Shown in pieces: positions 17,192 to 25,414 of a stretch of 64,000 bases of DNA (position 1 is its first letter; every line of letters begins with the position of its first letter). A program made the translations under genes and the position numbers. The notes under the pieces are model-generated. The model made no database searches, was not told the origin of the DNA, and saw nothing but the letters and a program-made list of their open reading frames with translations. The stretch comes from Paraburkholderia solitsugae (GTDB taxonomy: Bacteria; Pseudomonadota; Gammaproteobacteria; Burkholderiales; Burkholderiaceae): contig NZ_WOEY01000083.1 of assembly GCF_013177695.1 (NCBI RefSeq), forward strand, positions 62,001 to 126,000, given 5' to 3'.

Positions 17192-17713
17192 TCAGGTTGC
17201 GACGCTAATGACGCGCGTGCCGGCGAGGCGGTCGTGCAGGAATTGACGCTGCGGGTCGAAACGGCCCGTGGCGGCCCACAGCACGAACCAGATCGCGGCG
17301 ATCAGCAGCGTCTGCGGCACGGTGAGGCCGAGCAGCGGATGCAGCGCGAGCGGCGGTAAAAACCACAGCCACGCCAGCACGTAACGAACGATCGCGCGGC
17401 CCGTGGACAGCGGCGCGCCGTCAGCCGCGACGACGCGCAGGCGCCACGTTTTCATCGGCAGCGTCTGGCCGCTGTGGGTCCAGAACCAGACGAAATACAG
17501 ACCGACCACGAGGCCGATCCACGCGGCGAGCAGGTTGTGATGGGTGAGGCCGTTGCGCTGCTGCGTCAACGTGCTGAACAGATAACCCGCAATGAACACC
17601 ACGCCGAACAGGATCACGGCTTCGTAGAGCAGCGCGGCAAGCCGCCGGCGCACGGTGGGCGCGGTGCCGGCTGAATCGGCGGGCAGTGTCGAGGTGGCGA
17701 GCGGCTGGGACAC
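17192..17713 (-). CDS. RDD family membrane protein
   Basis: 173 residues with hydrophobic segments at about 30-47, 62-80, 108-125 and 132-150. The R-D-D pattern of the family is seen in RRLAALLYEAVILFG (the first Asp replaced by Glu), GQTLPMKTWRLRVV and the C-terminal FLHDRLAGTRVI. RDD proteins are poorly characterised; some act in ion transport. It is the last gene of the minus-strand cluster headed by the ECF sigma factor, 13 bases after the DUF3106 gene, so it is probably expressed with it. Confidence 0.85.
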   Translation of the reverse strand: MSQPLATSTLPADSAGTAPTVRRRLAALLYEAVILFGVVFIAGYLFSTLTQQRNGLTHHNLLAAWIGLVVGLYFVWFWTHSGQTLPMKTWRLRVVAADGAPLSTGRAIVRYVLAWLWFLPPLALHPLLGLTVPQTLLIAAIWFVLWAATGRFDPQRQFLHDRLAGTRVISVAT

Positions 17714-17726
17714 AGTCGGGCCCGGA

Positions 17727-18485
17727 TCAGGAGCCGTTGAAGATCGACGGCGCCTCGGCCGGCGAAACCGGCAGCGGCGTGGCGGGCACGAAGCTGCCCG
17801 TAGCGGGAATTGCCGGTGTGGTGGCCGGGCTCGGCAATGAAGCGGCAGCCGCGGCGCTCACCGCTGCGGTACCGCTCGCGCCGTGCTCCCGGGCATTGAC
17901 CAGACGATCGAGCCCCTTGATCTCGGTCTTGCCGGATGGCGGCGCACTCACGACGCTCGGCCGCCTCTTGCGCTCGCTCGCGGCGAGCCGCTCCTTCTGT
18001 TCTTCCGGCAATTGCTGATACGCCTTCCACGCATTCTGGCGGGTCTCACGCGGCAATTCCTTCGACACCTGGTAGTTTTCGCGTGCAACGCGCCGCTGAT
18101 CGGGTGTCATGCGCACCCATTCAGTCATTCGATCATGCAGGCGTTTTTGCGCATCGGGCGATAACTTCGGGTAACGCGCCGCGATTTTGATCCATTTGCG
18201 CTTGCGTTCGTCGCTGAAGGAATCCCATTCGCCGGCGAATGGTGCAAGCGCAACGTGCTCGGCCGAGGTCAGGCGCGACCATGCCATCGGGCTATTGCTG
18301 TCGGACAGGCCCGGCAGATCGACGGCGAGGGTAGGTGCGGGCGCCTTGGCGGTCGCGTTGCCGCCAGCGGCAGGCGCATTGGCGGTCGACGGGCTCGGAT
18401 AAAAGCGCGGATACGTCGCGGCAAACGACACGAGCGCCGCGATCGTGCATCCGAAAACAACGGCCAAGCCGCGCTTGTAACTCAC
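17727..18485 (-). CDS. DUF3106 domain protein with N-terminal membrane anchor
   Basis: 252 residues. A signal/anchor helix lies at about residues 6-24 (GLAVVFGCTIAALVSFAAT), then a low-complexity linker, then the DUF3106 helical repeat at about 75-175 with LTSAEHVALAPFAGEWDSF, KWIKIAARYPKLSPDAQKRLHDRMTEWVRMTPDQRRVARENY. This repeat is typical of periplasmic proteins of Burkholderiales near ECF sigma genes. The C-terminus is Ala/Pro-rich. GTG at 18485 is chosen because GGGAG stands nine bases upstream and it then follows the DUF3619 stop by 16 bases. Function unknown. Confidence 0.82.
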   Translation of the reverse strand: MSYKRGLAVVFGCTIAALVSFAATYPRFYPSPSTANAPAAGGNATAKAPAPTLAVDLPGLSDSNSPMAWSRLTSAEHVALAPFAGEWDSFSDERKRKWIKIAARYPKLSPDAQKRLHDRMTEWVRMTPDQRRVARENYQVSKELPRETRQNAWKAYQQLPEEQKERLAASERKRRPSVVSAPPSGKTEIKGLDRLVNAREHGASGTAAVSAAAAASLPSPATTPAIPATGSFVPATPLPVSPAEAPSIFNGS

Positions 18486-18501
18486 CCGAAGAATCTCCCG
18501 C

Positions 18502-18930
18502 TCAGTGGGCGCGTGATAGGTACGCGTTGAAACCGTGGTCGAGATAGGCATTGAGCGGCAGGTCGTCGCTTAGCATGGCTGCATCGATATCGGCGAGTTC
18601 GGCGGTGCGTTGCTGGTCTTCCCAGTAGGCGATGGCCACGAGGCTAACGACCAGTGCGACAAGCGGCCAGGCGAGCGCAAAGCGACGCAGCGGCGAGCGG
18701 CGGCGCTGCGGCATGTCGACTTGCGGCATACCGGCCGGCATGCCGGCGCCGGCGAAGGCGGGCACGAACACCGGCGCGCTCACGGTTTCGGGCTTCTTGC
18801 GAGCAAGCGCGGCGCGGCGCGCCACGGCGAGCCGGTCGACCGTGGCGGACGGAATGCTGGCGGCGTTTTCGTCGAGCGCGCGGCGCACCTGGCGGGCGAA
18901 CTCGAGTTCTTTGGTTTCTAGGGAGCTCAT
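18502..18930 (-). CDS. DUF3619 family protein, candidate anti-sigma-like membrane protein
   Basis: 142 residues. A cytoplasmic N-terminal half (ETKELEFARQVRRALDENAASIPSATVDRLAVARRAAL) is followed by one membrane helix at about 84-102 and a short periplasmic tail ending DDLPLNAYLDHGFNAYLSRAH. This is the DUF3619 family of betaproteobacteria. Its ATG overlaps the stop of the ECF sigma factor by four bases. Being a single-span protein coupled to a sigma gene, it is a candidate anti-sigma factor, but no known anti-sigma domain such as the zinc HxxxCxxC motif is present, so this is inference only. Confidence 0.82.
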   Translation of the reverse strand: MSSLETKELEFARQVRRALDENAASIPSATVDRLAVARRAALARKKPETVSAPVFVPAFAGAGMPAGMPQVDMPQRRRSPLRRFALAWPLVALVVSLVAIAYWEDQQRTAELADIDAAMLSDDLPLNAYLDHGFNAYLSRAH

Positions 18931-19490
18931 AGCGTGATTCCTTTAGCCTTGAGCGCTTGCGCCAGCGTGTGGGTGGCCCGCGAGCAGTGCGTTTTCACGC
19001 TGCCCTCGGAGCAGCCCATCGCGGCGGCAGTCTCGGCGACATCCATATCTTCCCAATAACGCATGAGAAACGCCTCCCGTTGACGTGCCGGTAACTTTTG
19101 GATCTCGTCGTCGATTAACTGTAAGACTTGTTCGCGTTCGAGTTTCTGTTCGTTGCTTTCTGAGCCCGCTGAACCTTGTTGCGCCTCGAATGTTTCGAGT
19201 GGGTCGAATTCGTCGTCGTCGGCGTTGCCGAGCGACGAGAATAGACTAACCCAAGTATTGCGCACTTTGGCACGACGAAAATAGTCGTGCATCGCATTCT
19301 GAAGAATACGCTGAAACAGCAGCGGAAGTTCGGCGGGAGGACGGTCGCCATATTTTTCGGCGAGCTTGATCATCGCGTCCTGCACGATATCGAGCGAGGC
19401 GTCGTCGTCCCGCACGGCGTAGACCGTCTGCTTGAATGCGCGCCTTTCGACGCCCGCCAAAAAATCGGCGAGTTCCTTGTCTGATGCCAT
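18927..19490 (-). CDS. ECF-type RNA polymerase sigma factor
   Basis: 187 residues. Region 2 is visible at about 15-80 (FKQTVYAVRDDDASLDIVQDAMIKLAEKY ... ILQNAMHDYFRRAKVRN) and region 4 at about 128-180 (LPARQREAFLMRYWEDMDVAETAAAMGCSEGSVKTHCSRATHTL). An acidic linker (NADDDEFDPLE) joins them. It heads a four-gene minus-strand cluster with DUF3619, DUF3106 and RDD genes, an arrangement I recognise from Burkholderiales. Its own target promoters cannot be read from the window. Confidence 0.93.
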   Translation of the reverse strand: MASDKELADFLAGVERRAFKQTVYAVRDDDASLDIVQDAMIKLAEKYGDRPPAELPLLFQRILQNAMHDYFRRAKVRNTWVSLFSSLGNADDDEFDPLETFEAQQGSAGSESNEQKLEREQVLQLIDDEIQKLPARQREAFLMRYWEDMDVAETAAAMGCSEGSVKTHCSRATHTLAQALKAKGITL

Positions 19491-19852
19491 CCGTTGGGGG
19501 TCGGCGCAGCGTGCGTGCGCGTAATCGGTCGAAAAATGTCGTAAAACTCGCGGATGCTAACAAACTTTCGCGTCGCTGGGGCGAAACCCGCCCTAACTTG
19601 CATCTATATAACAAGGTTTCGGTCACTTTTAGCCAGTGGCGAGATTCAGGGGCAGGGCGCCAGGGCAATATTTGCTTGACCGCGTGGACATCTGCAGATA
19701 TCGTCGCTGGTTCGCAACATAAGTGACTTGTCTCAATTGAGGTGTGGCCCAAGAAGCTCACCTGTCAACTGGACGCGCCGCTTGAACCCGAGCCACAAGC
19801 CCGGCAGAGAGCACCCGATCAATTTTTTGCCGAAAATTCGAAAGGTGAATAA
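19491..19852. other. Divergent intergenic region between the sigma factor and ilvB
   Basis: 362 bases without a supported gene. It holds the likely ilvB promoter (19676-19704), a CTCAATTGAG palindrome at 19732-19741 in the predicted leader, and the upstream region of the minus-strand ECF sigma gene, whose promoter I cannot place. A GTG-initiated frame at 19742-19852 ends exactly at the ilvB ATG but lacks a ribosome binding site. Confidence 0.6.
19676..19704 (+). promoter_or_regulatory. Probable ilvB promoter
   Basis: TTGACC (19676-19681) and TATCGT (19699-19704) are separated by 17 bases. Transcription would begin near 19711 and give a leader of about 140 bases before ilvB. Confidence 0.5.
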
Positions 19853-21616
19853 ATGAATATGCCCAGCGCGGAATTCTCCACGTCGGATACGACCCCCCAT
19901 CCCGAAGCTGACTCTATCGGCGCCACCGTGCTCATGAAGGCACTGGCCGACGAAGACGTCGAGTTTATCTGGGGCTATCCCGGCGGCTCGGTACTCTACA
20001 TTTACGACGAGCTGTACAAGCAGGACAAATTCCAGCACGTCCTCGTGCGCCACGAACAAGCCGCAGTCCACGCCGCTGACGCCTATGCGCGTTCCACCGG
20101 CAAAGTGGGTGTGTGCCTCGTGACCTCCGGCCCCGGCGTCACCAATGCGGTGACCGGCATCGCGACGGCCTACATGGATTCGATCCCGATGGTGATCATC
20201 AGCGGCCAGGTGCCGACTGCTGCGATCGGTCAGGATGCGTTCCAGGAGTGCGATACGGTCGGCATCACGCGTCCTTGCGTGAAGCACAACTTCCTCGTGA
20301 AGGACGTGCGCGACCTCGCCGCTACCGTCAAGAAAGCTTTCTATATCGCCCGTACCGGCCGTCCAGGCCCGGTGCTGATCGACATTCCGAAAGACGTGTC
20401 GAAGACGCCGTGCCAGTACGAACCGCTCAAGACCGTTTCGCTGCGCTCGTACAACCCGGTCACGAAAGGGCACTCCGGCCAGATTCGCAAGGCGGTTGCC
20501 CTGCTGTTGTCGGCCAAGCGTCCGTACATCTACACCGGCGGCGGCATCATCCTCGCGGATGCATCGCGTGAGCTGAACCAGTTCGCCGATCTGCTCGGTT
20601 ATCCCGTCACCAATACGTTGATGGGTCTGGGCGGCTACCGTGCGAGCGACAAGAAATTCCTCGGCATGCTCGGCATGCACGGCACGTACGAAGCCAACAT
20701 GGCGATGCAGCACTGCGACGTGCTGATCGCGATCGGCGCGCGCTTCGACGACCGTGTGATCGGCGACCCGGCGCACTTCGCGTCGCGTCCGCGCAAGATC
20801 ATCCATATCGACATCGATCCTTCTTCCATCTCCAAGCGCGTCAAGGTCGATATTCCGATCGTCGGCGACGTGAAGGAAGTGCTGAAGGAGCTGATCGAGC
20901 AGTTGCAAACGGCCGAGCATGGCCCCGACACCGAGGCGCTCGCCGACTGGTGGAAGGACATCGAAGCCTGGCGCGCCAAAGACTGCCTGAAGTTCGACCG
21001 CAAGAGCGACATCATCAAGCCGCAGTACGTGGTGGAAAAGGCGTGGGAACTGACCGACGGTAATGCCTTCGTGTGTTCCGACGTCGGCCAGCACCAGATG
21101 TGGGCAGCGCAGTTCTATCGCTTCAACAAGCCGCGCCGCTGGATCAACTCCGGTGGCCTCGGCACGATGGGCTTCGGCCTGCCGGCGGCGATGGGCGTGA
21201 AGATGGCGCACCCGGACGACGACGTGCTCTGTATCACGGGCGAAGGTTCGATCCAGATGTGTATTCAGGAACTCTCGACCTGCAAGCAGTATGAGACGCC
21301 CATCAAGATCATTTCGCTGAACAACCGCTATCTGGGCATGGTGCGCCAGTGGCAGCAGATCGAATACAGCAAGCGCTATTCGCATTCATACATGGATGCG
21401 CTGCCTGATTTCGTGAAGCTCGCCGAAGCGTATGGTCACGTCGGCATGCGTATCGAACGCACGGCCGATGTGGAGCCGGCGCTGAAGGAAGCGCTGCGCC
21501 TGAAAGATCGCACGGTGTTTCTCGATTTCCAGACCGATCCGACCGAAAACGTCTGGCCGATGGTCCAGGCCGGCAAGGGCATCACTGAGATGCTCATGGG
21601 TTCGGAAGATCTATAA
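19853..21616 (+). CDS. ilvB: Acetolactate synthase catalytic subunit
   Basis: 587 residues, equivalent to IlvI/IlvB large subunits. It condenses two pyruvates, or pyruvate and 2-oxobutyrate, in the first common step of valine, leucine and isoleucine synthesis. Marks are GYPGGSVLYIYDELY, the catalytic Glu68 in VRHEQAAVHAADAYAR, the FAD region and the thiamine diphosphate motif GEGSIQMCIQELSTC ... NNRYLGMVRQWQQ near 460-500. It starts at 19853, after AAAGGTG. ilvH follows after 111 bases that contain a hairpin. Confidence 0.96.
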   Translation: MNMPSAEFSTSDTTPHPEADSIGATVLMKALADEDVEFIWGYPGGSVLYIYDELYKQDKFQHVLVRHEQAAVHAADAYARSTGKVGVCLVTSGPGVTNAVTGIATAYMDSIPMVIISGQVPTAAIGQDAFQECDTVGITRPCVKHNFLVKDVRDLAATVKKAFYIARTGRPGPVLIDIPKDVSKTPCQYEPLKTVSLRSYNPVTKGHSGQIRKAVALLLSAKRPYIYTGGGIILADASRELNQFADLLGYPVTNTLMGLGGYRASDKKFLGMLGMHGTYEANMAMQHCDVLIAIGARFDDRVIGDPAHFASRPRKIIHIDIDPSSISKRVKVDIPIVGDVKEVLKELIEQLQTAEHGPDTEALADWWKDIEAWRAKDCLKFDRKSDIIKPQYVVEKAWELTDGNAFVCSDVGQHQMWAAQFYRFNKPRRWINSGGLGTMGFGLPAAMGVKMAHPDDDVLCITGEGSIQMCIQELSTCKQYETPIKIISLNNRYLGMVRQWQQIEYSKRYSHSYMDALPDFVKLAEAYGHVGMRIERTADVEPALKEALRLKDRTVFLDFQTDPTENVWPMVQAGKGITEMLMGSEDL

Positions 21617-21674
21617 CGACGGCATCTGCGTTGGCTTCGTCATGCGCGCCTCCACAAAGGGCGAAAGCGGACGA

Positions 21675-21691
21675 AGCGGCGCGAAGCCGCT
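21675..21691 (+). promoter_or_regulatory. Hairpin in the ilvB-ilvH gap, candidate ilvH leader element
   Basis: Perfect six-base stem AGCGGC/GCCGCT closing a GCGAA loop, 37 bases before the ilvH start. A conserved structured RNA named the ilvH motif has been described in betaproteobacteria; I cannot align this region to it from memory, so the match is only a possibility. Confidence 0.35.
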
Positions 21692-21727
21692 CGCATACAT
21701 CGACAAAACATCTGGAAGAAGCGAAAC

Positions 21728-22219
21728 ATGAGACACATTATTTCTGTCCTGCTGGAAAACGAACCGGGCGCGCTGTCACGCGTGGTGGGTCTTTTCTCGG
21801 CACGCGGCTACAACATTGAAACCTTGACGGTGGCTCCGACCGAAGACCGTTCGCTGTCGCGCATGACCATCGTCTCCATTGGCTCGGACGACGTGATCGA
21901 ACAGATCACGAAGCATCTGAACCGCCTGATCGAGGTGGTGAAAGTGGTCGACCTTACCGAGGGCGCCCACATCGAGCGCGAGCTGATGTTGATCAAGGTG
22001 AGGGCGGTCGGCAAGGAACGTGAGGAGATGAAACGGATGTCGGATATTTTCCGCGGCCGGATCATCGACGTCACCGAAAAGACCTACACGATCGAACTGA
22101 CGGGCGCGAGCGACAAGCTCGATGCCTTCATCGAAGGGATCGACGCGACTGCGATTCTCGAAACCGTCCGTACGGGCAGTTCGGGCATCGGCCGCGGCGA
22201 GCGCATTCTGAAGGTTTGA
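21728..22219 (+). CDS. ilvH: Acetolactate synthase regulatory subunit
   Basis: 163 residues, the standard IlvH/IlvN long form. The N-terminal ACT domain (about 1-76: RHIISVLLENEPGALSRVVGLFSARGYNIETLTV) binds valine and confers feedback control on IlvB; the C-terminal domain (about 80-160) contains REEMKRMSDIFRGRIIDVTEKTYTIELTG. ATG at 21728 follows GGAAGAAGCG. It lies between ilvB and ilvC on the same strand, in keeping with one ilvBHC operon. Confidence 0.96.
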   Translation: MRHIISVLLENEPGALSRVVGLFSARGYNIETLTVAPTEDRSLSRMTIVSIGSDDVIEQITKHLNRLIEVVKVVDLTEGAHIERELMLIKVRAVGKEREEMKRMSDIFRGRIIDVTEKTYTIELTGASDKLDAFIEGIDATAILETVRTGSSGIGRGERILKV

Positions 22220-22364
22220 CGCGCGCGCTGAGTAGCGGTTGGAAGTTGCGTTATCCACCGTCTCGATCGAAGCCGGGCAGTCTGTTTAAGAACCCGGCCA
22301 AGCAACACACCATTCGCAGTATTTGTATTTCACTGATTTCACCGAATTTAGCCAAGGAACCGAC

Positions 22365-23381
22365 ATGAAAGTTTTCTACGACAAGGACGCCGACCTCTCC
22401 CTCATCAAGGGCAAGCAAGTCACCATCATCGGCTATGGCTCGCAAGGCCATGCTCACGCGCTGAACCTGAAGGAAAGCGGCGTGAACATCACGGTCGGTC
22501 TGCGCAAGGGCGGCGCATCGTGGAGCAAGGCTGAAAACGCTGGCCTGCAAGTCAAGGAAGTGGCGGAAGCCGTCAAGGGCGCGGACGTCGTTATGATGTT
22601 GCTGCCGGACGAGCAGATCGCTGAAGTCTACGCAAAAGAAGTGCACGCCAACATCAAGCAAGGCGCGGCGCTGGCCTTCGCGCACGGCTTCAACGTGCAC
22701 TACGGTCAAGTGATCCCGCGTGCGGATCTGGACGTCATCATGATCGCGCCGAAGGCCCCGGGCCACACGGTTCGCGGTACGTACTCGCAAGGTGGCGGCG
22801 TGCCCCACCTGATCGCCGTTGCGCAAGACAAGTCGGGCGCAGCACGTGACATCGCCCTGTCGTACGCGGCAGCGAACGGCGGCGGCCGTGCTGGTATCAT
22901 CGAAACGAACTTCCGCGAAGAAACGGAAACCGACCTGTTCGGCGAACAAGCCGTGCTGTGCGGCGGTACGGTCGACCTGATCAAGGCCGGCTTCGAAACG
23001 CTGGTGGAAGCGGGCTACGCGCCGGAAATGGCGTACTTCGAGTGCCTGCACGAACTGAAGCTGATCGTCGACCTGATCTACGAAGGCGGCATCGCGAACA
23101 TGAACTACTCGATCTCGAACAACGCCGAATACGGCGAGTACGTGACGGGTCCGCGTATCGTGACGGCTGAAACGAAGAAGGCGATGAAGGCAGTGCTGAC
23201 CGACATTCAAACCGGCGAGTACGCAAAGAGCTTCATCATCGAAAACAAGGCCGGCGCACCGACGCTGCAATCGCGCCGCCGTCTGACGGCTGAGCACCAG
23301 ATCGAAACGGTCGGTGCCAAGCTGCGTTCGATGATGCCGTGGATCGCTGCGAACAAGCTGGTCGACCAGTCGAAGAACTAA
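22365..23381 (+). CDS. ilvC: Ketol-acid reductoisomerase (NADP+), class I
   Basis: 338 residues, the short class I form. It carries out the Mg-dependent alkyl shift and NADPH reduction of acetolactate and acetohydroxybutyrate. The Rossmann motif GYGSQGHAHALNLKESG is at about 24-40, and the knotted C-terminal domain includes ETNFREETETDLFGEQAVLCGG and FECLHELKLIVDLIYEGG with the metal-binding Asp/Glu residues. ATG at 22365 follows AAGGAA and begins MKVFYDKDADLS, the family N-terminus; the longer frame from 22323 is not supported. A terminator follows. Confidence 0.97.
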   Translation: MKVFYDKDADLSLIKGKQVTIIGYGSQGHAHALNLKESGVNITVGLRKGGASWSKAENAGLQVKEVAEAVKGADVVMMLLPDEQIAEVYAKEVHANIKQGAALAFAHGFNVHYGQVIPRADLDVIMIAPKAPGHTVRGTYSQGGGVPHLIAVAQDKSGAARDIALSYAAANGGGRAGIIETNFREETETDLFGEQAVLCGGTVDLIKAGFETLVEAGYAPEMAYFECLHELKLIVDLIYEGGIANMNYSISNNAEYGEYVTGPRIVTAETKKAMKAVLTDIQTGEYAKSFIIENKAGAPTLQSRRRLTAEHQIETVGAKLRSMMPWIAANKLVDQSKN

Positions 23382-23439
23382 GAGGCCCGCTTTACAGCCT
23401 CTGACCGGCGCGGCGCATCGTCGCGGCAGCCGGTAATGC

Positions 23440-23478
23440 AAAAAGCCGTCCAAGGGTGCTGAACCCTGGGCGGCTTTT
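23440..23478 (+). terminator. Rho-independent terminator after ilvC
   Basis: AAAAGCCGTCC and GGGCGGCTTTT enclose an inner AGGGT/ACCCT helix; the 3' arm ends in TTTT. It sits 59 bases after the ilvC stop and 38 bases before psd, so it separates the ilv genes from the phospholipid genes. Confidence 0.75.
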
Positions 23479-23515
23479 GCTATCCTACGGTTTTACAAAA
23501 ATACTGAAGCCATCC

Positions 23516-24154
23516 ATGAATTACCCTCATCCGATCATCGCGCGAGAAGGCTGGCCGTTCATCGCCATCGCAGCCGTCGTAGCATTACTGGTTCAATTCT
23601 TCGCGGGGTTCGGCTTGGCATGGCTGTTCTGGCTGATTCTGGCCTTCGTGGTGCAGTTCTTCCGCGATCCGGCCCGCCCGATTCCGACTCAGGCCAACGC
23701 TGTGCTGTGCCCGGCAGACGGCCGTATCGTTGCAGTCGAAACAGCGCATGACCCGTATGCCAACCGTGAAGCGCTGAAGATCAGCGTGTTCATGAACGTC
23801 TTCAACGTCCACTCGCAACGCTCGCCGGTGGATGGTGCGATCTCCAAGGTCGAATATTTTCCGGGCGCGTATCTGAATGCCGCCGTGGATAAGGCTTCGC
23901 TCGAAAATGAGCGCAATGCGGTAGTGATCGAAATGGCCGGCGGCCAGACGGTGACCTCGGTGCAGATCGCCGGTCTGATTGCGCGGCGTATTCTCTGCTA
24001 CGTTCGTTCGGGTGAGCCGCTTACGCGTGGCCAGCGTTATGGATTTATCCGGTTTGGTTCGCGTGTCGACGTTTATCTGCCGGTTGGCAGCCGACCGCGT
24101 GTGTCGATTGGCGAGAAGGTTTCCGCGTCGTCCACGATCCTCGCTGAACTATAA
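23516..24154 (+). CDS. psd: Phosphatidylserine decarboxylase proenzyme, short form
   Basis: 212 residues, the PSD-A (short, archaetidylserine decarboxylase-like) type. It makes phosphatidylethanolamine from phosphatidylserine. An N-terminal hydrophobic region (about 14-48) anchors it; the body has LCPADGRIVAVE, KISVFMNVFNVHSQRSPVDG and YFPGAYLNAAVDKASLENERN. Self-cleavage is expected between Gly181 and Ser182 in RFGSRVDVYLP, giving the pyruvoyl group. I chose ATG at 23516; the frame from 23456 would start inside the ilvC terminator. pssA, which makes the substrate, follows after 24 bases. Confidence 0.95.
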   Translation: MNYPHPIIAREGWPFIAIAAVVALLVQFFAGFGLAWLFWLILAFVVQFFRDPARPIPTQANAVLCPADGRIVAVETAHDPYANREALKISVFMNVFNVHSQRSPVDGAISKVEYFPGAYLNAAVDKASLENERNAVVIEMAGGQTVTSVQIAGLIARRILCYVRSGEPLTRGQRYGFIRFGSRVDVYLPVGSRPRVSIGEKVSASSTILAEL

Positions 24155-24178
24155 AGCGGCATCAAGGAGGTTTTCCGA

Positions 24179-25048
24179 ATGGCCGCATTCAAACCGCGTC
24201 GACCCCGCAACAGCGGACAGCTCCCGCGTCCGTTCCGCCGTAACAAGCCGATCGTGGCGGAGTCGCCGGCAGTCGATAGCCGGCGCGCTCAGCGTCAGCA
24301 GTTTCTGAGGAAGCGTGGCATTTACCTGCTGCCGAACGCGTTTACTACCGCCGCACTCTTTTGCGGCTTCTTCGCCGTGGTGCAGGCGATGAACGTGCGC
24401 TTCGAAATCGCGGCGATCGCGATCTTCGTGGCGATGGTGCTGGACGGTATGGACGGCCGGGTCGCTCGCATGACGCATACGCAAAGCGCGTTCGGCGAAC
24501 AGTTCGACAGCCTGTCGGACATGGTGTCGTTCGGCGTGGCGCCGGCGCTCGTGATGTACGAGTGGATCCTGAAAGATCTCGGCCGCTGGGGCTGGCTCGC
24601 AGCGTTCGTCTACTGTTCGGGGGCGGCGTTGCGTCTTGCGCGTTTCAACACGAACATCGGTGTGGTCGACAAGCGCTTCTTCCAGGGCATGCCCAGTCCG
24701 GCGGCTGCGGCGTTGATCGCCGGTTTCGTGTGGCTCGCCACCGATAACCGTGTGCCGCTCAAGCTGGTGTGGCTGCCGTGGGTCGCTTTCGTGCTGACCA
24801 TCTACGCCGGTGTGACGATGGTGTCGAACGCGCCGTTTTATAGCGGCAAGGCGCTCGACGTGCGGCACCGCGTGCCGTTCGGCGTGATTCTGCTGGTCGT
24901 GGTGGCGTTCGTGCTGGTGTCGTCCGATCCGCCGCTCATGCTGTTCGGCCTGTTCGTACTGTACGGTCTGTCGGGCTATGTGTTCTGGGGCTACCAGACG
25001 CTGCGGGGCAGGGCGAATCCGGCTCGATCGGTGGCGCGGGACAGATAA
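24179..25048 (+). CDS. pssA: CDP-diacylglycerol-serine O-phosphatidyltransferase
   Basis: 289 residues, membrane-bound type II PssA. It makes phosphatidylserine from CDP-diacylglycerol and serine. The CDP-alcohol phosphotransferase motif DGMDGRVARMTHTQSAFGEQFDSLSD, with its conserved Asp and Gly residues, lies at about residues 91-116, amid about eight hydrophobic segments. The first 40 residues are basic. A strong AAGGAGG precedes the ATG. It is co-transcribed with psd, so the two successive steps to phosphatidylethanolamine are coupled. A terminator follows the gene. Confidence 0.95.
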   Translation: MAAFKPRRPRNSGQLPRPFRRNKPIVAESPAVDSRRAQRQQFLRKRGIYLLPNAFTTAALFCGFFAVVQAMNVRFEIAAIAIFVAMVLDGMDGRVARMTHTQSAFGEQFDSLSDMVSFGVAPALVMYEWILKDLGRWGWLAAFVYCSGAALRLARFNTNIGVVDKRFFQGMPSPAAAALIAGFVWLATDNRVPLKLVWLPWVAFVLTIYAGVTMVSNAPFYSGKALDVRHRVPFGVILLVVVAFVLVSSDPPLMLFGLFVLYGLSGYVFWGYQTLRGRANPARSVARDR

Positions 25049-25082
25049 TTGCGCACCGCTTTTGCATGGAAATGACACAAAG

Positions 25083-25110
25083 AAACGGCAGCTTTCGGGC
25101 TGCCGTTTTT
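25083..25110 (+). terminator. Rho-independent terminator after pssA
   Basis: Perfect ten-base stem AAACGGCAGC/GCTGCCGTTT with a six-base loop TTTCGG, running into TTTTT. It is 34 bases after the pssA stop. Confidence 0.88.
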
Positions 25111-25159
25111 CGTTTGCGGAGCCCGTCCGGCGGTGCGCGGCAGGCAGGTCTGACGCCAA

Positions 25160-25188
25160 TTGCACGTTGACGGGAATGCCGCTATAGT
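25160..25188 (+). promoter_or_regulatory. Probable leuA promoter
   Basis: TTGCAC (25160-25165) and TATAGT (25183-25188) with a 17-base spacer. The predicted start of transcription, about 25195, is 220 bases upstream of leuA. Confidence 0.6.
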
Positions 25189-25198
25189 CGTTTGATAA

Positions 25199-25267
25199 AT
25201 GCGTTCACGTTCCCATTTGAGCCGCGAGGCGAGCCTCAATAAGCCGGTGCGCAGCCAGGCGTGCTAG
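25199..25267 (+). CDS. Possible 22-residue leader peptide upstream of leuA
   Basis: A short frame beginning MRSRSHLSREASLNK and ending SQAC, with its ATG only a few bases after the predicted transcription start, so it would be read from a nearly leaderless mRNA end. It contains two Leu codons (7 and 13), not a run, so classical attenuation is doubtful. Three Ser-Arg or Arg-Ser pairs make it basic. There is no Shine-Dalgarno sequence within the predicted transcript. It may be a chance frame. Confidence 0.25.
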   Translation: MRSRSHLSREASLNKPVRSQAC

Positions 25268-25414
25268 TGCTGGCGCGTCACCGCGCTGATCGCTGACCGT
25301 TTCCGCCCTCCGCGTCCGCCTCGTCTGTGGTTTATAGCGTCGCCAGCGGTGGCGCAAACGCCCGAATTCAAATATCCGATCCCCACAATTGAACGACTCC
25401 TCAGGAGACCCGAC

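Larger units (their letters stand above)
25049..25414. other. Intergenic region pssA-leuA with long leuA leader
   Basis: 366 bases without a confirmed gene. It holds the pssA terminator (25083-25110), the leuA promoter (25160-25188) and a predicted untranslated leader of about 220 bases containing one short frame at 25199-25267. I see no clear Leu-codon run of the classical attenuator kind. Confidence 0.6.

Noticed and set aside
19742..19852. A 36-codon GTG frame ending exactly at the ilvB start, as an ilv leader peptide
   Set aside because: No ribosome binding site, no run of Ile, Val or Leu codons and no paired attenuator-terminator hairpins downstream.
19733..21385. A 550-codon open frame antisense to ilvB
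   Set aside because: Composition is that of a shadow frame and ilvB is unmistakable on the other strand.
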